Below are positions 21,827 through 31,207 of a stretch of 34,287 bases of DNA, piece by piece. Below the pieces are notes generated by a model. It did no database searches, was not told where the DNA came from, and saw nothing but the letters and a program-made list of their open reading frames with translations. Within the stretch, counting starts at the first letter, position 1, and each line of letters starts with the position of its first letter. This stretch comes from a virus. The stretch covers positions 1 to 34,287 of IMG/VR virus record IMGVR_UViG_3300046692_000196; one strand, 5' to 3'. The position numbers and the translations under genes are program-made.

Positions 21827-23917
21827 ATGCCTACCGTTCCCCAATACCGCAGACAGGTTCAGCAGGCAGCCCTGCCAAACGTTCGTGCGCAGGCTCAGGT
21901 TGTCGACACCCAGGGTCTTGAGCGAGGAATTTACCAAGCCGGCCGGGCAGCAACCGATATCGTTGAAGAGCAACAGCAGCGCGCCGACACCGCATCCTTG
22001 CTCGATGCAGACAACAAGCTCACCGAGTGGCAGAACAACGCCTTTTTCAACCAGCAGGATGGCGTCTACACCCGCAAGGGCAAGAACGCGCTGGACGTCA
22101 CGAACCAGACCCTCGACCAGTTCGACAAGTACCAGCAGGAAGTCGGGTCTTCTCTGACCAACGACCGCCAGCGCGCGCGATTCAACCAGATCGTGCAGTC
22201 GCGCAAGGGCTCGATGTCGCAGGACCTGAACCAGTACGAGTTCAAACAGAACCAGCAGTACATGAACGACACGGACAACGCGTCGATCAAGCTGTCTCAG
22301 GACTCCGCCGCGCTGAACTTCAACGATCCCAACAAGGTGGGCTACTTCCGTCAGAAGGCCATGGACGTGATTGCCTCCCAGGCTGATCGCAATGGCTGGT
22401 CACCGGAAGAAACCCAGCTTCAGCAGTTGGGCGCCAGCAGCCGCTTGCTCACCGGGGTGATCGGACGGCAAGCCGAGCAGGACCCGGCCGGGGCCAAGAA
22501 GTATCTGGAAGCCTCCCGCGAGGGGATGACGGCTGATGACCAGCTGAGGGTGGGCAACGCCATCCAGACCGAGGAGCGCCGCCGCGAGGCCGAGGCCCGG
22601 CAGCGTGCGGTGGAAGCCCGGCAGATTCAGGCCATCAACCGCATGGAATTGCGCGGGCGCGTAGAGGATGCAACCGCGGCCTACACGCAGGGTCTGGACT
22701 TCAAGAACCCTCCGAGCATGGCTGACTTCAAGGCTGCGTACGGCGACAAGGCCGCAGACGAATACGACAGTTTCAAGAAGGTGCAGGACGTGGCGCCCGC
22801 CATTCGCGAATTTGCACTGGCAACCCCCACCGAGCGCCAGCAGTTGCTGGACAAGTTCCAGCCCGGCAAAAGTGGTGTTGTCGGCGAGGGGTTCAAGGAA
22901 GACTCCCAGATCTACCAGCACCTGGCGACTGTGGGCTCGACGCTGATCAAACAGCAGCAGACTGACCCGGCCGCGTACGTCGCGAAATACAGCCCCGTCG
23001 TGCGTAGTGCATTCGATCAGGCGCAGCAGGCAGGAACGCCAGAGGCTTACCAGCGCTACGCCACAGTCACCACCGCCGAGCAAAAGCGCCTTGGCGTCCA
23101 GCAGGTCAAGCTGTTGCCCGACGCCGCTGCCGAGCAACTGGCCGTGTCGTTTAACCAGAAGATCGCCGAGGGTGGCAGCGATAACGCCGCGCAACTGATC
23201 GAGGGCTGGCAGCAGTCGTGGGGCAAGAACTTCCCGACGATCATCCAGCAGATGGGTAACAAGCTGCCGGCTGAGGCTCAGGTGATCGCCACCGGCCTGC
23301 CGAAAGACATCGCTGAACGGATGGCCTCGGTGGCGCCGATCAAGGATTCAGACCTGAAAAAGCCGCTAGAGAAGGGCCAGGCAGACGAGATTCAACAGTC
23401 CGTGTCGTCCGCCATGCTGCCATTTGCCGAATCTTTACAGGGTCAGACCGGCGGGATTTCGACGTACAACACCATGTACAAGGCTGCCGAGCGAACCGCT
23501 ACCTCTTATGTTCTGCAGGGAATGAGCCCCAAAGACGCAGGGCAGAAGGTGGTCAACGGAATGCTGAACGACAAGTACGACTTCTTCGGCTCCTACCGCG
23601 TGCCGAAGACACTGAACACCGAGGTCATCAGTTCCGGCGCAAACATGACGCTTCGCGATCTCAAGCCCGACGATCTCGCGCCGCTGCCTGGCCTACGCGG
23701 TGTGGCCGACGACGAGAACAAGCGCCAGCTTCATGAGGCGGTGGTGAACGGCGGGCAGTGGGTTCCCAATAACGATGAGACCGGCCTGAACCTGACGGTT
23801 AACGGTTACCGCGTTCTCGGCAAAGACGGCAAGCCACTGACCAAGACATGGGGTCAACTGCTGGAGAAAGGCGCGAACAAGCCTGCCTTTGAGCCCTCGA
23901 TCACAGGGGGTTATTGA
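21827..23917 (+). CDS. internal virion protein, gp15-like
   Basis: A 696-residue, highly helical and charged protein rich in Gln, Ala and Asp. T7 gp15 is 747 residues. The order after a gp14-like gene supports a gp15-like role in the ejected channel across the periplasm. The start at 21827 has only one base between it and the previous stop (21825), and no ribosome site of its own stands out, so coupling with the upstream gene is likely. An open frame begins earlier (21671) but lies within the gp14-like gene. Confidence 0.75.
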   Translation: MPTVPQYRRQVQQAALPNVRAQAQVVDTQGLERGIYQAGRAATDIVEEQQQRADTASLLDADNKLTEWQNNAFFNQQDGVYTRKGKNALDVTNQTLDQFDKYQQEVGSSLTNDRQRARFNQIVQSRKGSMSQDLNQYEFKQNQQYMNDTDNASIKLSQDSAALNFNDPNKVGYFRQKAMDVIASQADRNGWSPEETQLQQLGASSRLLTGVIGRQAEQDPAGAKKYLEASREGMTADDQLRVGNAIQTEERRREAEARQRAVEARQIQAINRMELRGRVEDATAAYTQGLDFKNPPSMADFKAAYGDKAADEYDSFKKVQDVAPAIREFALATPTERQQLLDKFQPGKSGVVGEGFKEDSQIYQHLATVGSTLIKQQQTDPAAYVAKYSPVVRSAFDQAQQAGTPEAYQRYATVTTAEQKRLGVQQVKLLPDAAAEQLAVSFNQKIAEGGSDNAAQLIEGWQQSWGKNFPTIIQQMGNKLPAEAQVIATGLPKDIAERMASVAPIKDSDLKKPLEKGQADEIQQSVSSAMLPFAESLQGQTGGISTYNTMYKAAERTATSYVLQGMSPKDAGQKVVNGMLNDKYDFFGSYRVPKTLNTEVISSGANMTLRDLKPDDLAPLPGLRGVADDENKRQLHEAVVNGGQWVPNNDETGLNLTVNGYRVLGKDGKPLTKTWGQLLEKGANKPAFEPSITGGY

Positions 23918-25656
23918 TGCCGATCTATGCCGGTGACGCCCCGGCGCTCGACAGGCGCACGCTGCTCGACATCCCGTCAGACTCTGGTGATGTGTTCGGC
24001 GCCGCGTTTGATAGTGCGCTGAGCACCAACCCGACGAACTCGCTGTTCCGCATCGGAGATTTGTCCGAAGCCACCAACCCTTCGCCCGTGATCGACCCGG
24101 CCGGCAATGCCGTATACGGCCCAGAGATTCCGAAAATGTCGGCCGACCAGGCGCGGCAGAAGGTTGAAGGTGCAGGTCTTGACATCAAAATCCCGGATGA
24201 GGGCATCCGCCCGGGGGCTCTGGATATTCTGATTCAGCGGCAGCGCGAACAGATATCCCGCCAGCAGATCCTTGCCCGCTCCCCAGGTGGAAGTATTGGA
24301 ACGCAGATCGCCGCCGGTCTTGCCGCCTCAGTTCTGGACCCGCTTAACGTCGCGACCGCGTTTGTCCCAGTGGTCGGCGAAGCCCGATACGCCCAACTGC
24401 TTGAAAGTGCCGCTACTCCACTGGCGCGGGCAGGTGTGCGGGCAGGAGTCGGCGCAGCAGAGGGCGCGGTGGGTGCCGCCATTGTCGAGCCCCTGCCATT
24501 GCTGGCGGCTGCTCAGGACCAAACCGATTACGGCCTATCCGATTCTCTGGCCAACATCGCATTCGGCGGAATTCTCGGTGGTGGCCTGCACAGTGTTGGC
24601 GGCGCGGTGTCTGATGCGCTTCGCCGCCGGATTGCAACTGAGTCTACGGAGACGCCAAGAATTGATGAGGGGGCGCCGCCGGCGCCAACAGCAGCAGCCT
24701 CACGATCCACGGATTTCGCGCGAGCCTTCGACGAAAACCCAGACGTCGCACTGCGCGATACCCTTTCCCGTCAGATCGAATCCGACCAGGTCGCCATCCG
24801 CTCCAGTGCGGAGCGGCAGGCCATTGATGAGATACGCCCAACGCTTGATGGCGAGCGGATAGGGAATGTTGCCGATCTTCGCCGCGAAAGCCTCGGGCTG
24901 ACTCAGCGTGACATGGCGCTGGACGACACCTATCGGGACCGCGCCAAGGAGTTTCAGGGTCAGCGCATGAGCCGCAAGCAGGCCGAGCGCGCTGCGCGGG
25001 AATCCATTGCTTCCGAGCGTGAGCAGATCCGTTCTCGGCAGAGCGAAATCAATACCACGCTTGAGCTCAACAAGGCCGGCGAGCTGAGCCGCGCTGACCG
25101 TAATGCACTTGATCGAGGAGAAATCCCCGAGCGCCTTCGTCCTCAGATTGAAGCCCGCACCAAGCAGATTATGCGTGGATTTGAGCTGAAACCTCTGGGC
25201 CCAGCCGTTCGCACTGCCCGAGAAACTGCTGCGTTTGCTGACTACAAAGTCCGCGAAAGCGCATTTCGCACAGCCGTTGCCCAGTCAATGACCGGGCGCG
25301 ACATCGAAGTGCAGCACATTTTCGACCTTGAGGATCCACTGAAGTCACAGGCGGCGATGGACAAGGTCCGCCAGCCTCAGGCGCCAAAGGTCGATCAGGA
25401 AGGGCAGGCTGCCAGCGCGCGCGCCAATGACCAGCTCAAACCAGTCGATGATCTGGACGAAGCCAAACAGGCGCTCGCCGACGATCAGGCGCTGGTGGAT
25501 GACCTGCTCAATCAGTTGCCCGAACAAGATCGCGCTTCCATTGCCGAGTTTGGCAAGGACGAAGCCGACGCTGCAGCTGCCCAGGCGGCCAAGGCTGAAC
25601 AGTATTCCAAGGCCTATCAGGCTGCCGCACTCTGCGACATAAGGAACGGAAGATGA
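23917..25656 (+). CDS. large internal virion protein, first of two (gp16-like region)
   Basis: A 579-residue protein. Residues about 120-230 are Ala/Gly-rich and hydrophobic with possible membrane-inserting helices (IGTQIAAGLAASVLDPLNVA, GVRAGVGAAEGAVGAAIVEP). The rest is Arg/Glu/Gln-rich helix. I see no lysozyme-like transglycosylase motif, which T7 gp16 carries at its N-terminus. It starts inside the gp15-like stop (TGATG) and ends inside the start of the next gene. The pair sits where the single gp16 gene lies in T7. Confidence 0.7.
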   Translation: MPIYAGDAPALDRRTLLDIPSDSGDVFGAAFDSALSTNPTNSLFRIGDLSEATNPSPVIDPAGNAVYGPEIPKMSADQARQKVEGAGLDIKIPDEGIRPGALDILIQRQREQISRQQILARSPGGSIGTQIAAGLAASVLDPLNVATAFVPVVGEARYAQLLESAATPLARAGVRAGVGAAEGAVGAAIVEPLPLLAAAQDQTDYGLSDSLANIAFGGILGGGLHSVGGAVSDALRRRIATESTETPRIDEGAPPAPTAAASRSTDFARAFDENPDVALRDTLSRQIESDQVAIRSSAERQAIDEIRPTLDGERIGNVADLRRESLGLTQRDMALDDTYRDRAKEFQGQRMSRKQAERAARESIASEREQIRSRQSEINTTLELNKAGELSRADRNALDRGEIPERLRPQIEARTKQIMRGFELKPLGPAVRTARETAAFADYKVRESAFRTAVAQSMTGRDIEVQHIFDLEDPLKSQAAMDKVRQPQAPKVDQEGQAASARANDQLKPVDDLDEAKQALADDQALVDDLLNQLPEQDRASIAEFGKDEADAAAAQAAKAEQYSKAYQAAALCDIRNGR

Positions 25657-28202
25657 CCCCATGCGTTGATGCTGTCCGGGCAGCGGCCGGTGATATCGAA
25701 GATCAGGAAATCGTTGAAATCTTCGAACTGCTGCGCGGCCGGGCGAAAGAACTGATGGCGCGCGACGGTGCTTTGGGCATGGAGCGGGCAACTCTTCAGG
25801 CTGCTGACGAACTGGCAAAACAGGCCGAACACGCCGCGATCATCGAAAAGCGCAATGCCTTGATCAATGTCCGCCGCCGAGCCGAACTGGTGTCATTTAT
25901 ACGTCGTGATTTCTCTGACCGCCCGGACCTTGGTGTTGAATCCTTTCTGGTGGGCACCAACCTCGCCCGGCAGGGATCGCGGCTGTCGGTCGCTGCCGAA
26001 CAAAAGGCCCTTGGTGATGCATACATCGGCGGGATGATTCACGACCTTGAAAGCTCTGACCTTCTGCCGGTGCTGACCCGCGGTGATTCTGATCAGGATA
26101 TCGCCGACGCGCTGTGGCGTCTGGGCAAGGACATGGACACCAAAGGGCTCAACCCTCAAGTGGTCGAGATCGCCAAGGTAATCCAGAAATACCAGGAGGC
26201 CACCCGCCTGGACGCCAATCGCGCGGGAGCGAGCATCGGCAAAATCCCCGGCTACGTCACGCGCCAGAGTCACGACTCTGCAAAACTGGGTTCGGCAGGG
26301 TTTGAAAAGTGGATGACTGACGTCCTGCCGCGTCTTGATCCAACGACCTTTGATGGCGTTGCGGACCCGACCGCATTCCTCAAGGGCGTGTTTGACGGGC
26401 TGATTTCCGGTGACCACCTCAAATCCGACACCGGAGCAATTCCCAGCGGGTTCAAGGGTCCGGCCAACCTTGCCAAGAAGCTGAGCCAGGAACGTGTTCT
26501 GCACTTCACCGACGGCGTGGCGTGGCATGAGTACAACAACCTCTACGGCACCGGCAACCTGCGTGAGGCCGTATTGCGCGGGCTCGACCTCTCCGGCCAG
26601 AACACCGCACTGATGCGCAAGCTTGGAACGAATCCGGAAGCCAACCTGAACATGGCGCTGGATATCATCAAGGAAGACGTCCGCAAAGGCGGTGATCCTG
26701 AGGCGTTGAAGAATTTCAACGAAGCCCGGCGCGGGGTGATCGACAATCGCTATAAGGAAGTCAGCGGTCAGACCCGTATCGCCGGGAGCGCTTACGCCGC
26801 CCGCATATCAGCAAACGTCCGGGCCTGGCAGTCTCTGTCGAAACTCGGCGGCGCCCTGATTTCCAGCTTTACCGACCTTCCCGTGGCAGCCAGTGAGTTC
26901 CGGTACCAGGGCCGCAGCTACCTTGGATCGCTGGGCGAAATGACGTCTGGCCTTCTGAAGGGTCGCGGGAGTGAGGAGCAGCGCAAGATCCTGTCCAGTT
27001 TTGGCGTGTTTGCCGACTCAATGCGCGGCGAGATTATGCGCCGCTTCTCGGCCGACGATTCGATGGGCGGGAAGATGAGCCGCGGAATGTCGTTGTTCTT
27101 CAAGCTCAACGGCCTGTCGTGGTGGACTGACGCCAACAAGGCGAGCGCCGGGCTTATGATGGCTCACGACCTTGCCCACAACAGAAGCAACGTCTGGAAC
27201 AAGCTTGATCCACAGTATCAGCGGGCGCTGTCTCTGTATGGTCTCGATTCCGGCAAGTGGGATCTGCTGCGCGGCATGGAAACGCGCATGGCCGACGGCA
27301 AGGACTACATGACCACCGACGGCATATCCAGCATCAGCGATGAGCGAATCACCCAACACCTTCAGGACCTCGGCCGACCAGTGAATGAGGCCGCAATCCG
27401 GGAGGTTCGTGAAGATCTGGACCGCAGCCTGCGCGCCTACGTCAACGACCGGGTGAGTTACGCAGTGCTCGAGCCTGATGCCCGTACTCGATCAATCATC
27501 AATCAGGGCACTCGCCCAGGCACCATCCCTGGTGAACTGATCAGGTTCATGACCCAGTTCAAGAGCTTCCCTGCTGCTTATATGCAGAAGACCATCGGGC
27601 GCGAACTGTATGGGCGCGGCTACACCCCGACGCCATTGGGGCAGGGGTATCGCGGCAGCAAGGACTTTCTGTCTGCCCTGAGCAATGGCAACGGCGAGCG
27701 ACTGGCAATTGCTCAACTGCTTCTGTGGACCACGGCCTTCGGCTATCTGTCGATGGCGTCTAAGGATGTGTTGAAACAGCGCACCCCGCGCTCCCCTGAA
27801 GATCCAAAGACGTGGATTGCCGCAATGGTGCAGGGCGGCGGTCTGGGTATTTTCGGTGATTACCTGTTTGGCGAGGCCAGCCGCTTCGGCAACAAGCCCC
27901 TCGAATCCGCCGCCGGCCCCGTGCTGGGTACCGCCGCAAGTGCGATCGATCTCTGGTCGAAGCTGCGCGAAGGGGACGATGCCGCCTCGTCAGCATTCCG
28001 CCTCGCGCAGAACAACACCCCCTTCCTGAACCTGTTCTACACGCGCATCGCGATGGATCACCTGTTCTTCTATTCGGTACAGGAGGCCATGAACCCGGGA
28101 TCGCTGCGTCGAAACGAGCAGAGAATCCAGAAAGAGAACGGCCAGCAGTTTCTGGTCAAGCCGTCTCAAAGCTACCTCGATCCGCTTGGAATCACCCGAT
28201 AA
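25653..28202 (+). CDS. large internal virion protein, second of two (gp16-like region)
   Basis: An 849-residue protein overlapping the preceding gene (ATGA). It is mostly helical. The C-terminal half holds hydrophobic stretches (LGGALISSFTDLPVAASEFR; ALSNGNGERLAIAQLLLWTT; AMVQGGGLGIFGDYLFGEAS) and a conserved-looking PGELIRFMTQFKSFPAAYMQ motif common to large core proteins of podophages. Together with the 579-residue protein it roughly equals T7 gp16 (1318). It likely forms the inner-membrane part of the ejected channel. Confidence 0.7.
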   Translation: MTPCVDAVRAAAGDIEDQEIVEIFELLRGRAKELMARDGALGMERATLQAADELAKQAEHAAIIEKRNALINVRRRAELVSFIRRDFSDRPDLGVESFLVGTNLARQGSRLSVAAEQKALGDAYIGGMIHDLESSDLLPVLTRGDSDQDIADALWRLGKDMDTKGLNPQVVEIAKVIQKYQEATRLDANRAGASIGKIPGYVTRQSHDSAKLGSAGFEKWMTDVLPRLDPTTFDGVADPTAFLKGVFDGLISGDHLKSDTGAIPSGFKGPANLAKKLSQERVLHFTDGVAWHEYNNLYGTGNLREAVLRGLDLSGQNTALMRKLGTNPEANLNMALDIIKEDVRKGGDPEALKNFNEARRGVIDNRYKEVSGQTRIAGSAYAARISANVRAWQSLSKLGGALISSFTDLPVAASEFRYQGRSYLGSLGEMTSGLLKGRGSEEQRKILSSFGVFADSMRGEIMRRFSADDSMGGKMSRGMSLFFKLNGLSWWTDANKASAGLMMAHDLAHNRSNVWNKLDPQYQRALSLYGLDSGKWDLLRGMETRMADGKDYMTTDGISSISDERITQHLQDLGRPVNEAAIREVREDLDRSLRAYVNDRVSYAVLEPDARTRSIINQGTRPGTIPGELIRFMTQFKSFPAAYMQKTIGRELYGRGYTPTPLGQGYRGSKDFLSALSNGNGERLAIAQLLLWTTAFGYLSMASKDVLKQRTPRSPEDPKTWIAAMVQGGGLGIFGDYLFGEASRFGNKPLESAAGPVLGTAASAIDLWSKLREGDDAASSAFRLAQNNTPFLNLFYTRIAMDHLFFYSVQEAMNPGSLRRNEQRIQKENGQQFLVKPSQSYLDPLGITR

Positions 28203-28231
28203 CCCACGGAAGCAGTAACAAGGAGTAGGGC

Positions 28232-28519
28232 ATGCCGACCATTATTTCAGGATCGTCACCAGCCACGTCAGCGCCATTGACGCTTAACCAATCTTTGAAA
28301 ATGTCGTTCCAGCTCGCCGTTCAGGGAGCAGGGGCGGTGTCGTCCACAGCTGTGATCGAGGGGTCTCACGACGGGCAGGGCTGGATCAACATCGCCACCC
28401 TGAGCGCCAGCGGCACGAACTACGGCACCGACGGCGGGACGTTCGAAACGTTCTTCCCGCAGGTCCGCGCCCGACTCACCGCCGTGAACGGTACGGCCAC
28501 TGTTTATTGGGGTAGCTGA
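28232..28519 (+). CDS. hypothetical small tail-region protein (95 aa)
   Basis: A 95-residue beta-rich protein (VIEGSHDGQGWINIATLSA, then FFPQVRARLTAVNGTATVYW). It resembles a small jelly-roll or Ig-like unit. It lies between the internal virion proteins and the tailspike with an AAGGAG ribosome site. It could be a minor tail or spike accessory protein; no family is recognised. Confidence 0.6.
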   Translation: MPTIISGSSPATSAPLTLNQSLKMSFQLAVQGAGAVSSTAVIEGSHDGQGWINIATLSASGTNYGTDGGTFETFFPQVRARLTAVNGTATVYWGS

Positions 28520-28520
28520 A

Positions 28521-28922
28521 ATGGACCTGACTCCCAAATCGATCTTCGGCCAGATTCTCAGCAGGCTTTCTCAGCTGACGAATGATGCCGGTTTCGCAGA
28601 CGCCGGAATGATCAACAGCACGATCGTTCCGCGTTACGCCAAACAGCACGCAACCCCGGCAGGAACTCCAGACTCTCTCACCGTGACATGGCCGGTCGGG
28701 CGATTCACCTCCGTTCCGATCATGCCCGACCCTACCGTGGTGATCACCGATGCGAACTTTCTGTACAAGGCCCAGGTAACAAGCTGCACGATGACCGGCT
28801 GCACGATAAAGATCACCCGTCAGGCTGTCGCCCTGAGCATTTCACTCGGAGCCCTGACCCTTAACCCGCCGGTAACGGCCTCGGTGCAGGTCAACGTCTT
28901 CGCGATCCAGCAAACCGACTGA
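28521..28922 (+). CDS. hypothetical tail-region protein (133 aa)
   Basis: A 133-residue protein that starts two bases after the preceding stop. A helical start (LTPKSIFGQILSRLSQLTND) precedes a beta-rich part (SVPIMPDPTVVITDANFLYK; TGCTIKITRQAV). It may be a small spike or tail-adaptor protein. A terminator follows at 28940. Confidence 0.6.
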   Translation: MDLTPKSIFGQILSRLSQLTNDAGFADAGMINSTIVPRYAKQHATPAGTPDSLTVTWPVGRFTSVPIMPDPTVVITDANFLYKAQVTSCTMTGCTIKITRQAVALSISLGALTLNPPVTASVQVNVFAIQQTD

Positions 28923-28939
28923 CAAGAATCCAGCAAAAG

Positions 28940-28963
28940 AACCCCGCCAAGTGCGGGGTTTTT
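28940..28963 (+). terminator. terminator before the tailspike gene
   Basis: AACCCCGC (28940-28947) pairs with GCGGGGTT, with a CAAGT loop, followed by TTT. It sits about 20 bases before the start of the tailspike gene, with the spike ribosome site just downstream. Confidence 0.85.
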
Positions 28964-28983
28964 GCATTTTAGGAGCAGCCATT

Positions 28984-31152
28984 TTGACCGTATCCAACAC
29001 AACCAGCGTCGTTCAGTACAATGGCAATGGCGCGACTGTTAACTGGCCTACCGGGTTCAGGTTCTTCAAGAACACAGACCTGGTAGTGACAAAACGGTCT
29101 GTTGCAGGCGTAACCACAGTACTCACACTGAACACGGATTACTCCGTCTCGGGTGCGAACTCCCTTCAAGGTGGATTTGTTACCACCACCAATGCCCTCG
29201 CTGTGGGCGAGTTGCTCACCATTGCGCGGGTACTTACTGTTCAGCAGCTCACAGACCTGCGAAACCAGGGCGAGTATTTTGCAGAGATCCACGAAGACGT
29301 TTTTGATTACCTGACGATGCTGATTCAGCAGACCGGGGAAAGCGATTCTCGGGCTCTGCGACATCCGCGCGACAGCGAGCACTACCAGGCCGAGGCGCGC
29401 AGGATCGTCGACCTGGAAGATCCGGTGGATGCTCAGGATGCCGCAACGAAAAACTGGGTCGGGAAGTTCGTCGACTCTGTGAGCGGACTGATCAACAACA
29501 CCCTCGGCATCGCCTATGACGGCGGCAACCTGTTCGACTACCTGCGATTTGGGGTGGCTCGTACCGTCGATTCGATTGACGCACTCAAAGCCTTGAGTGG
29601 CTCCAGAAACCAAAGGGCATTCGCCCTCGGATTCTATGGCAAGGGGGACGGAGGCGGAGGTGAATACTTTGCCGTGCCAGGCGACACGACCAGCACCGAG
29701 ATTGCGGGATTTCTGGTGGTGGGTAATGACGGCACGCGCTGGCAGCTGGTGTACACAAACGGCGTGAGCATCAAACAGCTCGGCGCCAGAGGGACATGGA
29801 ACGGAACTACCGGTGCTGATGACACGGCAGCAATCCAGCGCGCCGCCAACCTGGGTGTTCGCCGGATAACCGTACCATCGCTGCCCGCCGGCTTCTCCTA
29901 CCAGACGACTGCGCCAATCCTGGTCACTCTTTCATTTGCGATCTTCGGCGACAGCGTGGAAACCCAACAATCCATTGGCACTTTCCAAAACGTGCGCGGC
30001 GCCGGATCTTGGTTCCACTTCAACCACCCGGGCCGAGGTTTCGATATTCAGCGCGGCACGGCTGGCTTCCAAGGGGTAGAGCTGCGCGACATTGGCATGC
30101 TGCGATCGCACACCGTAACGGCTGGAACATTTGTGCCTACCGTCTACGACTATGACGTCTATGTCTCCGATTGTGCAGACTTCAAGATGTTCAACGTGTG
30201 CATGCTCAACCCTTATCGCGGGCTTTTCGTCACCAACGGCCAGCAAGGCCGTGTATGGATCGACAAGTTGTACGGCCAGCCGATCATGAACGGTATCGTT
30301 CTGAAACTGACCTACGACTGCCCACGGCTGCTCAATGTAAACTGGTGGCCATATTGGTCTTTTCACTCAACTGTATGGGCATACCACAAACTTAACACCG
30401 TCGGGCTCACCACCTGGCGGGCTGATGGTCTGTTCATCGAGAATTATTTCAGCATCTTCCACCGCTTCGGCTGGCAGGTTTCTGGCGATGTGACCAATGG
30501 CACAACGTTCAAGGCCAAGGTCTCGGGCATGTTCCTGGATAACTGTGCATATGGTTATTTTGTGGATTCCACCGCTCGCGGGCACACGGCATCGATCGTC
30601 AACCTCAGCATTCAGATGGATCCAGCTGTTGTTGATACCGGAGCAAAGCCTGTGTTTGTCGTACCAGACTCCTGCGACATCGATATCATCAACCTCTCGA
30701 CCAGCATTTCCATAGCAGAAGCTGTTCGCGTCTCAGGTCCGTTCTGTCGCGTCGGCCTGCATAACCCGAAAGTTTATGACTGGGCGAAAGGCGTGGCTGC
30801 AGCGGCGATTATCAACGACTCAACAGATTCCTCGATCGTCGTGACGGGACGGAAGATCTTCGACCTCGGCGGCTCAAATCCGATCTATTCCGGATCTGGC
30901 AAAATCATCGCCGATGTTGCATCAGGCAGCTTCTCTGGCACCACCAACGCATCGGGCGACGTCGTAATCACCCACAACGGCCGTGCAACCACCAACATGC
31001 AAAGGCTTCAAGTCAAATCAGTAGCATCCTTGAACCCGGTATGTACTGCTTCCGGGATCAATACGATCACCGTCAGGGTATTCAACTCGGCAACAGGTGC
31101 TGGGCTTGCGAGCACGGCGGTTCTGCTGGATTGGCAGGTGGGCATGGGCTAA
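28984..31152 (+). CDS. tailspike (beta-helix receptor-binding protein)
   Basis: A protein of about 722 residues. Residues 1-170 form a podophage spike/fibre attachment region (SVVQYNGNGATVNWPTGFRF; LTIARVLTVQQLTDLRNQGE, then HEDVFDYLTMLIQQ). Residues about 259-620 look like a right-handed beta-helix; this part opens with the usual IKQLGARGTWNG and DDTAAIQRA motif of pectate lyase-type spikes. The enzyme, if any, would cut a surface polysaccharide. The end is a small beta domain. No ATG is available: a TTG at 28984, 8 bases after AGGAG, is preferred, with ATT at 28981 as the alternative. Confidence 0.85.
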   Translation: MTVSNTTSVVQYNGNGATVNWPTGFRFFKNTDLVVTKRSVAGVTTVLTLNTDYSVSGANSLQGGFVTTTNALAVGELLTIARVLTVQQLTDLRNQGEYFAEIHEDVFDYLTMLIQQTGESDSRALRHPRDSEHYQAEARRIVDLEDPVDAQDAATKNWVGKFVDSVSGLINNTLGIAYDGGNLFDYLRFGVARTVDSIDALKALSGSRNQRAFALGFYGKGDGGGGEYFAVPGDTTSTEIAGFLVVGNDGTRWQLVYTNGVSIKQLGARGTWNGTTGADDTAAIQRAANLGVRRITVPSLPAGFSYQTTAPILVTLSFAIFGDSVETQQSIGTFQNVRGAGSWFHFNHPGRGFDIQRGTAGFQGVELRDIGMLRSHTVTAGTFVPTVYDYDVYVSDCADFKMFNVCMLNPYRGLFVTNGQQGRVWIDKLYGQPIMNGIVLKLTYDCPRLLNVNWWPYWSFHSTVWAYHKLNTVGLTTWRADGLFIENYFSIFHRFGWQVSGDVTNGTTFKAKVSGMFLDNCAYGYFVDSTARGHTASIVNLSIQMDPAVVDTGAKPVFVVPDSCDIDIINLSTSISIAEAVRVSGPFCRVGLHNPKVYDWAKGVAAAAIINDSTDSSIVVTGRKIFDLGGSNPIYSGSGKIIADVASGSFSGTTNASGDVVITHNGRATTNMQRLQVKSVASLNPVCTASGINTITVRVFNSATGAGLASTAVLLDWQVGMG

Positions 31153-31164
31153 CCCTAGGCCCAA

Positions 31165-31191
31165 CAAAAAGGCCGGCATTGCGCCGGCCTT
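31165..31191. terminator. convergent terminator between spike and acyltransferase
   Basis: AAGGCCGGC (31169-31177) pairs with GCCGGCCTT (31183-31191) around an ATTGC loop. The A-run on its left becomes a T-run on the minus strand, so it mainly ends the acyltransferase transcript. The strong stem may also slow the late transcript. Confidence 0.75.
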
Positions 31192-31207
31192 GCTCATCGT
31201 CATCGGT

